Shown here: positions 36,754 to 43,081 of the stretch, one piece after another
How the letters are laid out: every line of letters begins with the position of its first letter
How positions within the stretch are numbered: position 1 is the stretch's first letter
Assembly: GCA_003523255.1 (NCBI GenBank)
Contig: DPGH01000012.1
Location: forward strand, 160,217 to 224,216
Direction of reading: 5' to 3'
Source: Clostridiales bacterium
Lineage (GTDB): Bacteria > Bacillota > Clostridia > Christensenellales > Borkfalkiaceae
DNA length: 64,000 nt
Notes under the pieces: generated by a model
The model's database searches: none
What the model saw: the letters and a program-made list of their open reading frames with translations, nothing else
Told to the model about the DNA's origin: nothing
Program-made: the position numbers and the translations under genes

Positions 36754-36783
36754 TTGACAAACACGCCGCTTGTTTTGTATACT
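36754..36783 (+). promoter_or_regulatory. Sigma-A promoter of rpsU
   Basis: TTGACA (36754-36759), an 18-base spacer and TATACT (36778-36783). Confidence 0.8.
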
Positions 36784-36835
36784 GTTAAGGCTGATTAAGT
36801 AAACTAACGCCTGCGGGCAAAGGAAGGTGAATAAA

Positions 36836-37015
36836 GTGAGTATCGTAAGAGTTGGCGAAAACGAAAATATCGACAGCGCGTTAAGACGTTTCAAGAGAAA
36901 ATGCTCCCGCGACGGTATAATCGGCGACCTTCGTAAAAAAGAATTTTATGAAAGTCCTTCCGTAAAACGCAAAAAGAAATCGGAAGCAGCAAGAAAGAGA
37001 AGCATTAAAGGCTAA
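36836..37015 (+). CDS. rpsU: 30S ribosomal protein S21
   Basis: 59 residues, typical S21 sequence (SALRRFKRKC, KPSVKRKKKSEAARKR-like end). I start at the GTG at 36836, giving the usual MSIVRV-type N-terminus and a well-spaced AGGAAGG; a GTG 9 bases upstream overlaps the ribosome binding site. It has its own promoter and terminator. Confidence 0.95.
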   Translation: MSIVRVGENENIDSALRRFKRKCSRDGIIGDLRKKEFYESPSVKRKKKSEAARKRSIKG

Positions 37016-37020
37016 AATAA

Positions 37021-37057
37021 AAACCTACCGAAGATAAGCGCGGTGGGTTTTATTTTT
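37021..37057 (+). terminator. Rho-independent terminator of rpsU
   Basis: AAACCTACCG (37021-37030) pairs with CGGTGGGTTT (37041-37050) with one G-T pair; a T-rich tail follows. Confidence 0.85.
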
Positions 37058-37105
37058 ACGTTGCGAATATTACCTTAAATTGTCGAATATTAGGGGGAAA
37101 TGACC

Positions 37106-37513
37106 ATGGAAGAAAGCAAAACTTTAAAGCAGTACGCAAAAGAAGCGAAAAATCGTTTAAAAACGGGTTTTTGGCAAGAACACAAAAAGAAACTCGACGA
37201 GGATCTTATAAAAGCGAAAGAGAACGGCGTAGCCGCTTCGCGGGTAACGGAGTACTATTCGCGGCTCGCGGTGGAAAACGTTAAAAACGTAAACGATGAC
37301 GAGGAGTTTTATAAAAAAGTAAAGAAACTTCTTGACGAAGAAGGCGAAGTTCCCGACGCGATAGGGAGACTTACCGACAAAAACGTTTACGCCTCGCTTT
37401 CTTATGACGAAAAACAAAGATACTGGATGTCCGTTTCGGAAAAGTATCTTAAAGCGGTGGAAAGATATAACAGAGAAAAATCCGTTTGCTTTACTTCGGA
37501 AACGGGGTCTTGA
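37106..37513 (+). CDS. Hypothetical soluble protein
   Basis: 135 residues, helical and highly charged, without motifs I recognise. ATG at 37106 is spaced 8 bases from GGGGG; an ATG 6 bases earlier is too close. In many Clostridia a yqeY/GatB-like gene follows rpsU, but this sequence does not resemble YqeY. Monocistronic between terminator and nitroreductase. Confidence 0.65.
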   Translation: MEESKTLKQYAKEAKNRLKTGFWQEHKKKLDEDLIKAKENGVAASRVTEYYSRLAVENVKNVNDDEEFYKKVKKLLDEEGEVPDAIGRLTDKNVYASLSYDEKQRYWMSVSEKYLKAVERYNREKSVCFTSETGS

Positions 37514-37586
37514 CTTTTATATTCGGGCGTTTTATAATTTATTACAAAAGATTTTGTCTTTGCGATAATTAAAAAAGGAGACGCTT

Positions 37587-38123
37587 ATGAATTACGAAGA
37601 ATTCTTAAAACTTATCGAAAGCAGGCAGGCTACAAGGTCGTTTAGTGGAAAAGAAATAGAGAAGGACGTTCTCGAAAAAATAGTTTCCGCGGCGAGACTT
37701 ACGCCGTCTGCATGCAATTCTCAACCGTGGAAAATGTACGTGGTTACGGATAAGGAGAAAGTAGCAGCCGTTGCGAAAACCATGCAGAACGAGGGTAAAA
37801 ACGCGTTTTTATCCGAGGCGAAAGCGTTTATCGTGCTTTCGGAAGTCGTAAGACCTCTTTTGTCGACGGTTAAAAATAAAAACGGCAACGCACATTTCGT
37901 TAAGTACGACGTAGGCGAACTCGCCGCATATGTAACGCTTGCGGCAAAGGCTGCGGGTGTGGATTCGTGCATAATAGGGTGGATAGACGTGCCCGCGCTC
38001 AAAAAAGAGTTGAATATGGCGGACGAGGAAGATTGCAGTATCGCAGTCGATCTCGGTTACGGCGATAAGCCGCTTCGCGATAAAATCAGACTGCCGGAAA
38101 AAGACACGGTTAAATTTATTTAA
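37587..38123 (+). CDS. Nitroreductase-family FMN protein
   Basis: 178 residues of the compact nitroreductase fold. The N-terminal SRQATRSFSGKEI FMN-phosphate motif and LTPSACNSQPWK segment are present, with GWIDVPALKKELN near the end. These enzymes reduce nitro groups, quinones or flavins with NAD(P)H; the substrate is unknown. GGAG site, own transcript. Confidence 0.9.
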   Translation: MNYEEFLKLIESRQATRSFSGKEIEKDVLEKIVSAARLTPSACNSQPWKMYVVTDKEKVAAVAKTMQNEGKNAFLSEAKAFIVLSEVVRPLLSTVKNKNGNAHFVKYDVGELAAYVTLAAKAAGVDSCIIGWIDVPALKKELNMADEEDCSIAVDLGYGDKPLRDKIRLPEKDTVKFI

Positions 38124-38137
38124 CGAACATAAGTAAA

Positions 38138-38163
38138 AAGCGCGCGAAAATTTCGCGCGCTTT
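38138..38163. terminator. Bidirectional terminator
   Basis: AAAGCGCGCGAAA (38138-38150) and TTTCGCGCGCTTT (38151-38163) form a perfect inverted repeat between the convergent nitroreductase and mazF genes. Confidence 0.85.
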
Positions 38164-38182
38164 ATCTATAAACGGGGCGGGC

Positions 38183-38575
38183 TTAACCGAGCGCGCTTTC
38201 TCTTCCCGCAGAGGAATCCGTTTGCGGCGTCGCGGCGGTAAATCCGAGACTTACGAGAAGGGCTGCGTCGACCTTAAGCATTGTTTGCCTCGGTAGTTCG
38301 CCTATGCGTTCTTTTAACCGCCTTTTATCGAGCGTTCTTATCTGTTCGAGTAAAATAACCGAATCTTTCGCAAGCCCGTATTCGTGCGCGCAGAGTTCTA
38401 TATGCGTAGGGAGTTTCGCCTTGGTAAGCCTGCTCGTTACCGCCGCGGCTATAATAGTCGGGCTGTACTTGTTGCCGACGTCGTTCTGCACGACGAGTAC
38501 GGGTCTTATGCCGCCTTGTTCGCTTCCGACGACGGGACTTAAATCGGCGTAGTAGAGTTCTCCGCGTTTAATCAT
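38183..38575 (-). CDS. mazF: MazF/PemK-family endoribonuclease toxin, no antitoxin alongside
   Basis: 130 residues. N-terminal IKRGELYYADLSPVVGSEQGGIRPVLVVQND is the EndoA/MazF signature, and the conserved LLEQIRTLDKRR follows. MazF cleaves mRNA at short motifs. In Bacillus the antitoxin gene lies directly upstream. Here 38576-38743 carries no open frame, so the antitoxin is elsewhere or missing. The C-terminal 15 residues (SSAGRESALG end) extend past the usual fold. Confidence 0.9.
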   Translation of the reverse strand: MIKRGELYYADLSPVVGSEQGGIRPVLVVQNDVGNKYSPTIIAAAVTSRLTKAKLPTHIELCAHEYGLAKDSVILLEQIRTLDKRRLKERIGELPRQTMLKVDAALLVSLGFTAATPQTDSSAGRESALG

Positions 38576-38708
38576 TGTGCACCTTCTTTACGCCCCTTTA
38601 TATTATATGTACGGACGAATATTTGCCGTTACGATAAAAGTCGTTCGGCTTTAAACGATTATTGCCGTTAAAGTTTTTTTTATACGATTTAAAATTTCGG
38701 TTTTGGTA

Positions 38709-38737
38709 TTGACAAATGCTTTACGGGATATTACAAT
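38709..38737 (+). promoter_or_regulatory. Strong promoter just before the ATG at 38744
   Basis: TTGACA (38709-38714), a 17-base spacer and TACAAT (38732-38737). The ATG at 38744 lies where transcription should begin, so the mRNA is predicted to be leaderless. Confidence 0.75.
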
Positions 38738-38743
38738 AAAAAC

Positions 38744-39205
38744 ATGAGTGCCGTTAAAAACGAAAACTTAATAAAAAAACTACGCTTAAACGATGCGGGA
38801 TTTACGTTTTTCAGTCTTTCCGTCTTTTTAGGCTCTTTACCTGTGGCGTTATACATTTGCAGTGTGCTTTCGTTCGTTTTTATCGCGATTTACTATCTTT
38901 TTGCGGTTTTTGCGTTTCTGTGTATGATTGTGCTTTCGGTCGGACTTATTTTTACGACCGAAAATCCTATGGCGATATTTACGTGGATTGACGGACAAAG
39001 CGTCTTGGACGTTATCGCTATGCTGATACCTTATTCCGCGTACGTTTCTTTTTCCGGCGCGGTCGCGGCTGCAATCGGTTTAGCGTGCTACTCTTTCGGT
39101 CCGAAAGGCGGCAAACCGATTTTTAAGATGGTTTGGTGCGTGGTAGAAATAATATTTCTTACGTCGCTCGGCATTGTTTCGATTAACGGAGGCGGTGCGA
39201 TATGA
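38744..39205 (+). CDS. Membrane protein of unknown function
   Basis: 153 residues, about four membrane helices (roughly residues 21-40, 42-65, 85-110 and 122-145). No family recognised. It has no ribosome binding site and sits 7 bases from a consensus -10 box. It overlaps the next gene by 4 bases; three genes form one operon. Confidence 0.65.
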   Translation: MSAVKNENLIKKLRLNDAGFTFFSLSVFLGSLPVALYICSVLSFVFIAIYYLFAVFAFLCMIVLSVGLIFTTENPMAIFTWIDGQSVLDVIAMLIPYSAYVSFSGAVAAAIGLACYSFGPKGGKPIFKMVWCVVEIIFLTSLGIVSINGGGAI

Positions 39206-39714
39206 AAGTTTTAAACGTTAAAGTCTCCGCTCCGGAAAGTTATAATTACGCTTTGTATGCAAACGGGCGCGAAACGGAATATAAAAAAGACAAATTCGGC
39301 AACAGGCTTTATAAAGTCGAAACGGAAGAGAGTTCGGTAAACGTTAAGTTGGTTACGGCAAGCGTTTACGGCGGTAAAAGATGGTCTTTTTTCGCTGTAT
39401 TTCTTTTTTTGATTAGTATTTTCGGACTGTTTGCACCGAAAAGAAGAGAGACTGGCAAAGGGTTTGCCTTTGAGGCGAATTACGATTTGAGCGACGGCGA
39501 AATTTTTTCAGAACTGAAATTAAACAAAGATTTTTCTGCCGACGGAGAAGCCTTTGCGGTTACAGGTGCGACTGAAGTAACAAAAAACTTTTTTTATACC
39601 GACGAAGAGGTTAAAGCGCGCGTAAAAAAGATGAAAGCGGTTAAATGGATAATAGCCGTGAGCGTGTTGCTTGCCGTTTCGGCGATGGTTTTGATATGGG
39701 GGATTAAAAAATGA
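39202..39714 (+). CDS. Membrane protein of unknown function
   Basis: 170 residues with two membrane helices (about residues 61-79 and 148-167) and a soluble stretch between them. It overlaps both neighbours by 4 bases (ATGA), which points to translational coupling. Not recognised. Confidence 0.65.
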   Translation: MKVLNVKVSAPESYNYALYANGRETEYKKDKFGNRLYKVETEESSVNVKLVTASVYGGKRWSFFAVFLFLISIFGLFAPKRRETGKGFAFEANYDLSDGEIFSELKLNKDFSADGEAFAVTGATEVTKNFFYTDEEVKARVKKMKAVKWIIAVSVLLAVSAMVLIWGIKK

Positions 39715-40196
39715 AACTTAACGTAACGACGAGAGTGAATCTGTTCAAAGGCGACGCTACCGTTTCGGACGAAAACGGCGCTACGGTCTTTCATTCTAAA
39801 GGTAAATTTATAAGCCTAAGAAGAAAGAAAAAGATATTCGACGCAAGCGGTAATTTGGCGTTCGTGATAAAAAACGCGTTTTTCCACGTGCCGTTTAAAA
39901 GTAAGTCTGCCTTAATTTACGACGGGAACAAGAATAAGTTAGGTAAACTCGTTTGTAAAAGCATGTTCAAAAGGGAGTACGTTTTCGTCGGCTACGGTGA
40001 AGACGTAACCGTAAAAGGTCTTTGCTTCGGCAATTATCAGATTTTCAGCGGAGAAGAAATCGTCGCCACGGTAACAAGTAATTTTTCAATCTATAAAGGC
40101 AAACTTGTAATCGATTGTCCGAATGAAAAATACGCGGGATTGTCCGTCGCGCTATTACTTGCGCTGATAAACGCGGCAAAACAGGATAAAGGGTAA
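39711..40196 (+). CDS. LURP-one/tubby-like domain protein
   Basis: 161 residues with three similar beta-rich units (GDATVSDENGATVFHSKGK, KKKIFDASGNLAFVIKN and the KSALIYDGNKNKLGKL stretch). This pattern resembles the LURP-one-related fold, a relative of the tubby C-terminal domain often found near membrane proteins. The role is unknown; membrane or lipid contact is a guess. It is the last gene before the tRNA-Arg integration site. Confidence 0.6.
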   Translation: MKLNVTTRVNLFKGDATVSDENGATVFHSKGKFISLRRKKKIFDASGNLAFVIKNAFFHVPFKSKSALIYDGNKNKLGKLVCKSMFKREYVFVGYGEDVTVKGLCFGNYQIFSGEEIVATVTSNFSIYKGKLVIDCPNEKYAGLSVALLLALINAAKQDKG

Positions 40197-40246
40197 GTCG
40201 GCGGTTAAATTCCCCGACTAAATTTGCGATTTAAGCTCGCCATAAT

Positions 40247-40275
40247 TTGACATATTTTTTTCATTGTTGTAAAAT
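40247..40275 (+). promoter_or_regulatory. Promoter in front of the split tRNA-Arg
   Basis: TTGACA (40247-40252), a 17-base spacer and TAAAAT (40270-40275), placed 30 bases before the tRNA 5' half at 40306. Probably the original host tRNA promoter. It could also read through to the intact tRNA at 40526. Confidence 0.75.
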
Positions 40276-40305
40276 ATTACAGGTCGGAAAATTTTTACCG
40301 TAAAA

Positions 40306-40348
40306 GTCTCCATAGTTAAACGGATATAACAAGCCCCTCCTAAGGGTG
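40306..40348 (+). pseudogene. 5' half of a tRNA-Arg(CCU), truncated after the anticodon stem
   Basis: GTCTCCA acceptor strand, a normal D-arm (TAGTTAAACGGATATAAC), then anticodon stem AGCCC with loop CTCCTAA (anticodon CCU at 40339-40341). Past 40348 the sequence no longer resembles a tRNA: no T-arm and no 3' acceptor partner. Identity with the intact tRNA at 40526 is high in the D-arm. The break at the anticodon loop fits site-specific integration there. Confidence 0.75.
40336..40344. other. Putative left attachment core CCTCCTAAG
   Basis: The same 9 bases occur in the intact tRNA (40556-40564) and at the 3' half (61704-61712). At the two outer copies identity extends to CCTCCTAAGGG. Core is inferred from the repeats; the exact crossover cannot be read. 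Confidence 0.5.
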
Positions 40349-40443
40349 TGCTATTCCTAAATTGAACCCATCAAAATGGGGCAAAACAATGCGAAAACCG
40401 CTCAAAATCGTGTATTTTGGCGATATGGCGGTAGGCTAAAATA

Positions 40444-40468
40444 AAATTTGGTGACCTATTTGGTTGCC
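40444..40468. repeat. Short relic of the element-end repeat
   Basis: 25 bases (AAATTTGGTGACCT then ATTTGGTTGCC) match the start of the 148-bp repeats at 59121 and 61543 with one mismatch. The rest of the repeat is missing, but GCTATATCCTG at 40498-40508 recalls the GATATATCCTCC just past the 61543 copy. It lies between the split and intact tRNAs, so 40349-40525 is probably the scar of an earlier element. Confidence 0.6.
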
Positions 40469-40525
40469 TGGGCAAAAATTTTTGTTAAATCGGGTATTGC
40501 TATATCCTGTAAAAATTGAATATAA

Positions 40526-40600
40526 CTTTCCGTAGTTAAATGGATATAACGCGGACCTCCTAAGTCTGTATTGTGAGTTCGATTCTCGCCGGGAAGACCA
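40526..40600 (+). tRNA. tRNA-Arg(CCU)
   Basis: 75 bases. Acceptor CTTTCCG (40526-40532) pairs with CGGGAAG (40590-40596); discriminator A and encoded CCA (40598-40600). Anticodon stem CGGAC/GTCTG with loop CTCCTAA and anticodon CCU (40559-40561). T-arm GTGAG TTCGATT CTCGC. All stems close, so it should be functional. A terminator follows. It reads AGG codons and is the integration target family in this region. Confidence 0.93.
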
Positions 40601-40628
40601 AAAAACGACCGATTTCTCGGTCGTTTTT
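40601..40628 (+). terminator. Terminator of tRNA-Arg
   Basis: AAAAACGACCGA (40601-40612) and TCGGTCGTTTTT (40617-40628), 12-bp stem with a TTTC loop and T5. Confidence 0.9.
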
Positions 40629-40645
40629 GCATTGTAGCGTGTTAT

Positions 40646-41047
40646 TTATTCTTCCTTAAATTCGGTCAGCATGCGCAGATGCGCTTGGTTGTAGTATTTT
40701 CTAAAGGTTGCCCACGATAGGCTCGTATCCTGTGAGAAGGCTATTATTACGCCTATCAGTTCGCTTTTGTCTTTTGTCTCAATAATTGCCTTTTCATAGT
40801 CTATGCTTTGTTGTGGCTTATCGAAGTATTCGACTAGTTCTTTAACCCGTTGCTCGGCTTTGGTAGTTGTGGGTGTCTTATCCCAGCTACGGTCGTAGTT
40901 TGCCATGCCGTCTATCCATAATCTGCTTATCCTGCCATCGTTGATACCGTAGCTACTCGGTTCATCAAACACCTGCACGTAGAATTTTATTCCGCCTATC
41001 GTTCCGAATTGCCAGTTGCCTTCCGTTTGGGTGATTTTTATCTTCAT
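40646..41047 (-). CDS. Hypothetical protein of the mobile element
   Basis: 133 residues, with a beta-rich N-terminal part (residues 1-50: WQFGTIGGIKFYVQVFDEPSSYGI) and a helical end. It resembles small uncharacterised proteins of clostridial mobile elements; no function known. ATG at 41047 is 7 bases from GGAGG. A copy of the 25-bp box lies at 41079-41103 and a terminator separates it from the operon upstream, so it is its own transcript. Confidence 0.65.
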   Translation of the reverse strand: MKIKITQTEGNWQFGTIGGIKFYVQVFDEPSSYGINDGRISRLWIDGMANYDRSWDKTPTTTKAEQRVKELVEYFDKPQQSIDYEKAIIETKDKSELIGVIIAFSQDTSLSWATFRKYYNQAHLRMLTEFKEE

Positions 41048-41078
41048 ATCGCACCTCCATATCGTTAAATAATCAATA

Positions 41079-41103
41079 CCGTAAACGGCAATTAAAGTCC
41101 AGC
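41079..41103 (-). promoter_or_regulatory. 25-bp GCTRGR-N15-ACGG box, copy 1
   Basis: On the minus strand: GCTGGA, 15 bases, ACGG, then TATTGA, 32 bases before the ATG at 41047. The same layout occurs at 50297, 53016 and 56570. Confidence 0.6.
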
Positions 41104-41128
41104 AAAAACCCATCAAAACCCAAAAGAA

Positions 41129-41150
41129 AGCGACCGAAATTTCGGTCGCT
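41129..41150 (-). terminator. Terminator of the defence operon
   Basis: AGCGACCGAAA (41129-41139) and TTTCGGTCGCT (41140-41150), perfect inverted repeat just past the stop at 41159. T-rich on both sides. Confidence 0.75.
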
Positions 41151-41158
41151 TTTTGCTT

Positions 41159-42073
41159 TTATTGTAATAATTCTGCTATTATTTTTTCATATTCTTCATC
41201 GCCGAAAAGTAATCTATCTTCTGTTTGTAAAGTAAAACTGTTGTATTTTATTAATTTTTCCGCTGCGACAAATAAACGTTCTAAATATGCAAAACTTCTA
41301 ATTATTAGGAATAACTTTAAACAATCCGATGCTGTTACATCACGCGTTATTATACCGTGTAATAACCTATGCCTACAAATAAATTGTGGTTCTGGGTCTT
41401 CTTGTTTAGAATGCTTATAATAATTCTCCAGCATAAAGTCTTTAATTTTACGATACTCGTTGGTGAAATAGTCTATGCTGATGGAAGGAACACTTGGCCA
41501 CTTGGGTATTCTTTCTAAAATCGCATTTAATGCGGTCCTTTGAGTAAAATTGCCGTCTTCACTCGAATATGCGGATAGTAGCCTAGAATAATGCTCAATA
41601 ATAGGAAAAAGAGCACAAGCGGTGCAGTAATATTTACCTTCCTTATAGGTGGTTTTCGCTTCTATAAAATATTTGTTTACTAATTCAGAAGAAACAGTAA
41701 AATTGAAAAAACTATCAAAATATTTGTTGTATACGGCAGCGTTATATTCATCTATAGTTTTATAGTCGTCAGCATTACCCAAATGAATTCGGTGCTTTCG
41801 TGGATTTGTAAACCATCCAGCATTTTCGTTTGCGGTATTATCAGCCATGGATGCCACAAAAGCACCTTCAAACATGTCTTGTAAAATTAAATACCAGTAA
41901 ATATAAACATTTTGATAGAAATTACGCCATTCCCATTTATTTTCATCTGTTCTACTATCTTCAGGTAGTAATTTGGCATCACTCAAAATTTTATTCCTTA
42001 AAATAATTGCTTGACGGCCATAATCTCCGCTAGCATATATGGGCTCAATTTTATATTCTTGAATTTTAGTCAT
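41159..42073 (-). CDS. Hypothetical defence-operon protein with a HEPN-like R-x4-H motif
   Basis: 304 residues, mainly alpha-helical. Near residue 245 it reads CRHRLLHG, then a helix of IxxF/LxxL type. This R-x4-H followed by a helix is seen in HEPN RNase-like and abortive-infection proteins; the assignment is tentative. No membrane segment. ATG at 42073 is preferred; a TTG at 42091 overlaps the upstream gene. Last gene of the restriction operon. Codon use is AT-rich like its neighbours. Confidence 0.6.
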   Translation of the reverse strand: MTKIQEYKIEPIYASGDYGRQAIILRNKILSDAKLLPEDSRTDENKWEWRNFYQNVYIYWYLILQDMFEGAFVASMADNTANENAGWFTNPRKHRIHLGNADDYKTIDEYNAAVYNKYFDSFFNFTVSSELVNKYFIEAKTTYKEGKYYCTACALFPIIEHYSRLLSAYSSEDGNFTQRTALNAILERIPKWPSVPSISIDYFTNEYRKIKDFMLENYYKHSKQEDPEPQFICRHRLLHGIITRDVTASDCLKLFLIIRSFAYLERLFVAAEKLIKYNSFTLQTEDRLLFGDEEYEKIIAELLQ

Positions 42074-42083
42074 GTTGTGCAGT

Positions 42084-43070
42084 TTAATCAACTTTAATAT
42101 CTGGTATGTAAACAGGGATAAGCGGAATAATTTTTTTGCTCTTATCTGACAATTTATCGTAGTACTTCAAAATTAGTTCAGCTAATTCCAACCCACTTAT
42201 TCCACGGATAATAGGGGTATTATCCAAGTATTTTAATGCATTTGGAGTATAATTCGAAAGCGTTATAAATAAGCCGTAATCGCCTTCTTTCATTGCACCA
42301 CGTAAAGACTGAATGGTGGATTCTTTAATGTCACCATCTTGGCTTTTTACCTGTACTAAAATTCTGGGCGGTAATTCATCTTTATAAGCGGTAATATCTA
42401 CGCCGCCGTCGCCTCCTTTAGGTGATACAGTAGCGCGGTAACCCATAGCGCGTAAAAGGTCAGCAACAAAGTCTTGGAGAGGATAACCTTTTTGTTTCCG
42501 ACTCAATTCTTTCAAAATAAAGTCACACGTCGTATTTTGTATGTCGGCAGCAGTTCTCTCAATAGTTTCATCAACAGATTCGGTTTTTTGCGTCTTAAAA
42601 TTTTTATCAAGCGCACTTAAAAATTCATCTGTATAATTTTTAATTTCAAAACAAGTCGTAAAAGCGCCGACTTCATATAATGCACCTTGAGAAAAAGCAA
42701 CGCGCGGTAAGTGTTTTAACCATTTTACTTTTCTTCGGTGGTTATACATTTTTGCGTTAGGTTCATAGTAATAATCACTTTCTACGACCCCTAAATTTAT
42801 TTCACGATTATATTTTGAGGGGAAAACAATGTAATCGCCAACTTGCATTTCCACAACAAAGCGAGAAATACTACCAACACAGTTAGCTACGTTCATTTTC
42901 TTTGCGGTCGGGAATACAGATTGATATTTTTCTTTAATGGCGGTTTTTGTTTTATCTACTATTGTTAAATCGCCTAATTCTTCCCAACCTATAGCAATTA
43001 GCGATTCGTCTAAGAAAAGTAAATCGTTTTGAGTATGGATGCCCCAAGTTTTTATAATTTTCTTATTCAT
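42084..43070 (-). CDS. Mrr-like type IV restriction endonuclease
   Basis: 328 residues. The N-terminal 150 residues form an EVE/PUA-like module (GDYIVFPSK-, aromatic-rich), likely a modified-base reader. The C-terminal Mrr domain (about 195-310) has FVADLLRAMGY, the catalytic GGDGGVDITAY aspartate and QVKSQDG. Mrr-type enzymes cut modified foreign DNA. It lies 11 bases after res in the operon. Combining a type IV enzyme with a type III system covers both unmodified and modified invaders (inference). Confidence 0.82.
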   Translation of the reverse strand: MNKKIIKTWGIHTQNDLLFLDESLIAIGWEELGDLTIVDKTKTAIKEKYQSVFPTAKKMNVANCVGSISRFVVEMQVGDYIVFPSKYNREINLGVVESDYYYEPNAKMYNHRRKVKWLKHLPRVAFSQGALYEVGAFTTCFEIKNYTDEFLSALDKNFKTQKTESVDETIERTAADIQNTTCDFILKELSRKQKGYPLQDFVADLLRAMGYRATVSPKGGDGGVDITAYKDELPPRILVQVKSQDGDIKESTIQSLRGAMKEGDYGLFITLSNYTPNALKYLDNTPIIRGISGLELAELILKYYDKLSDKSKKIIPLIPVYIPDIKVD

Positions 43071-43081
43071 AGTGTTCTCCC

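Noticed and set aside
40306..40380. A complete functional tRNA at 40306
   Set aside because: The 5' half folds, but no T-arm, acceptor partner or CCA follows.
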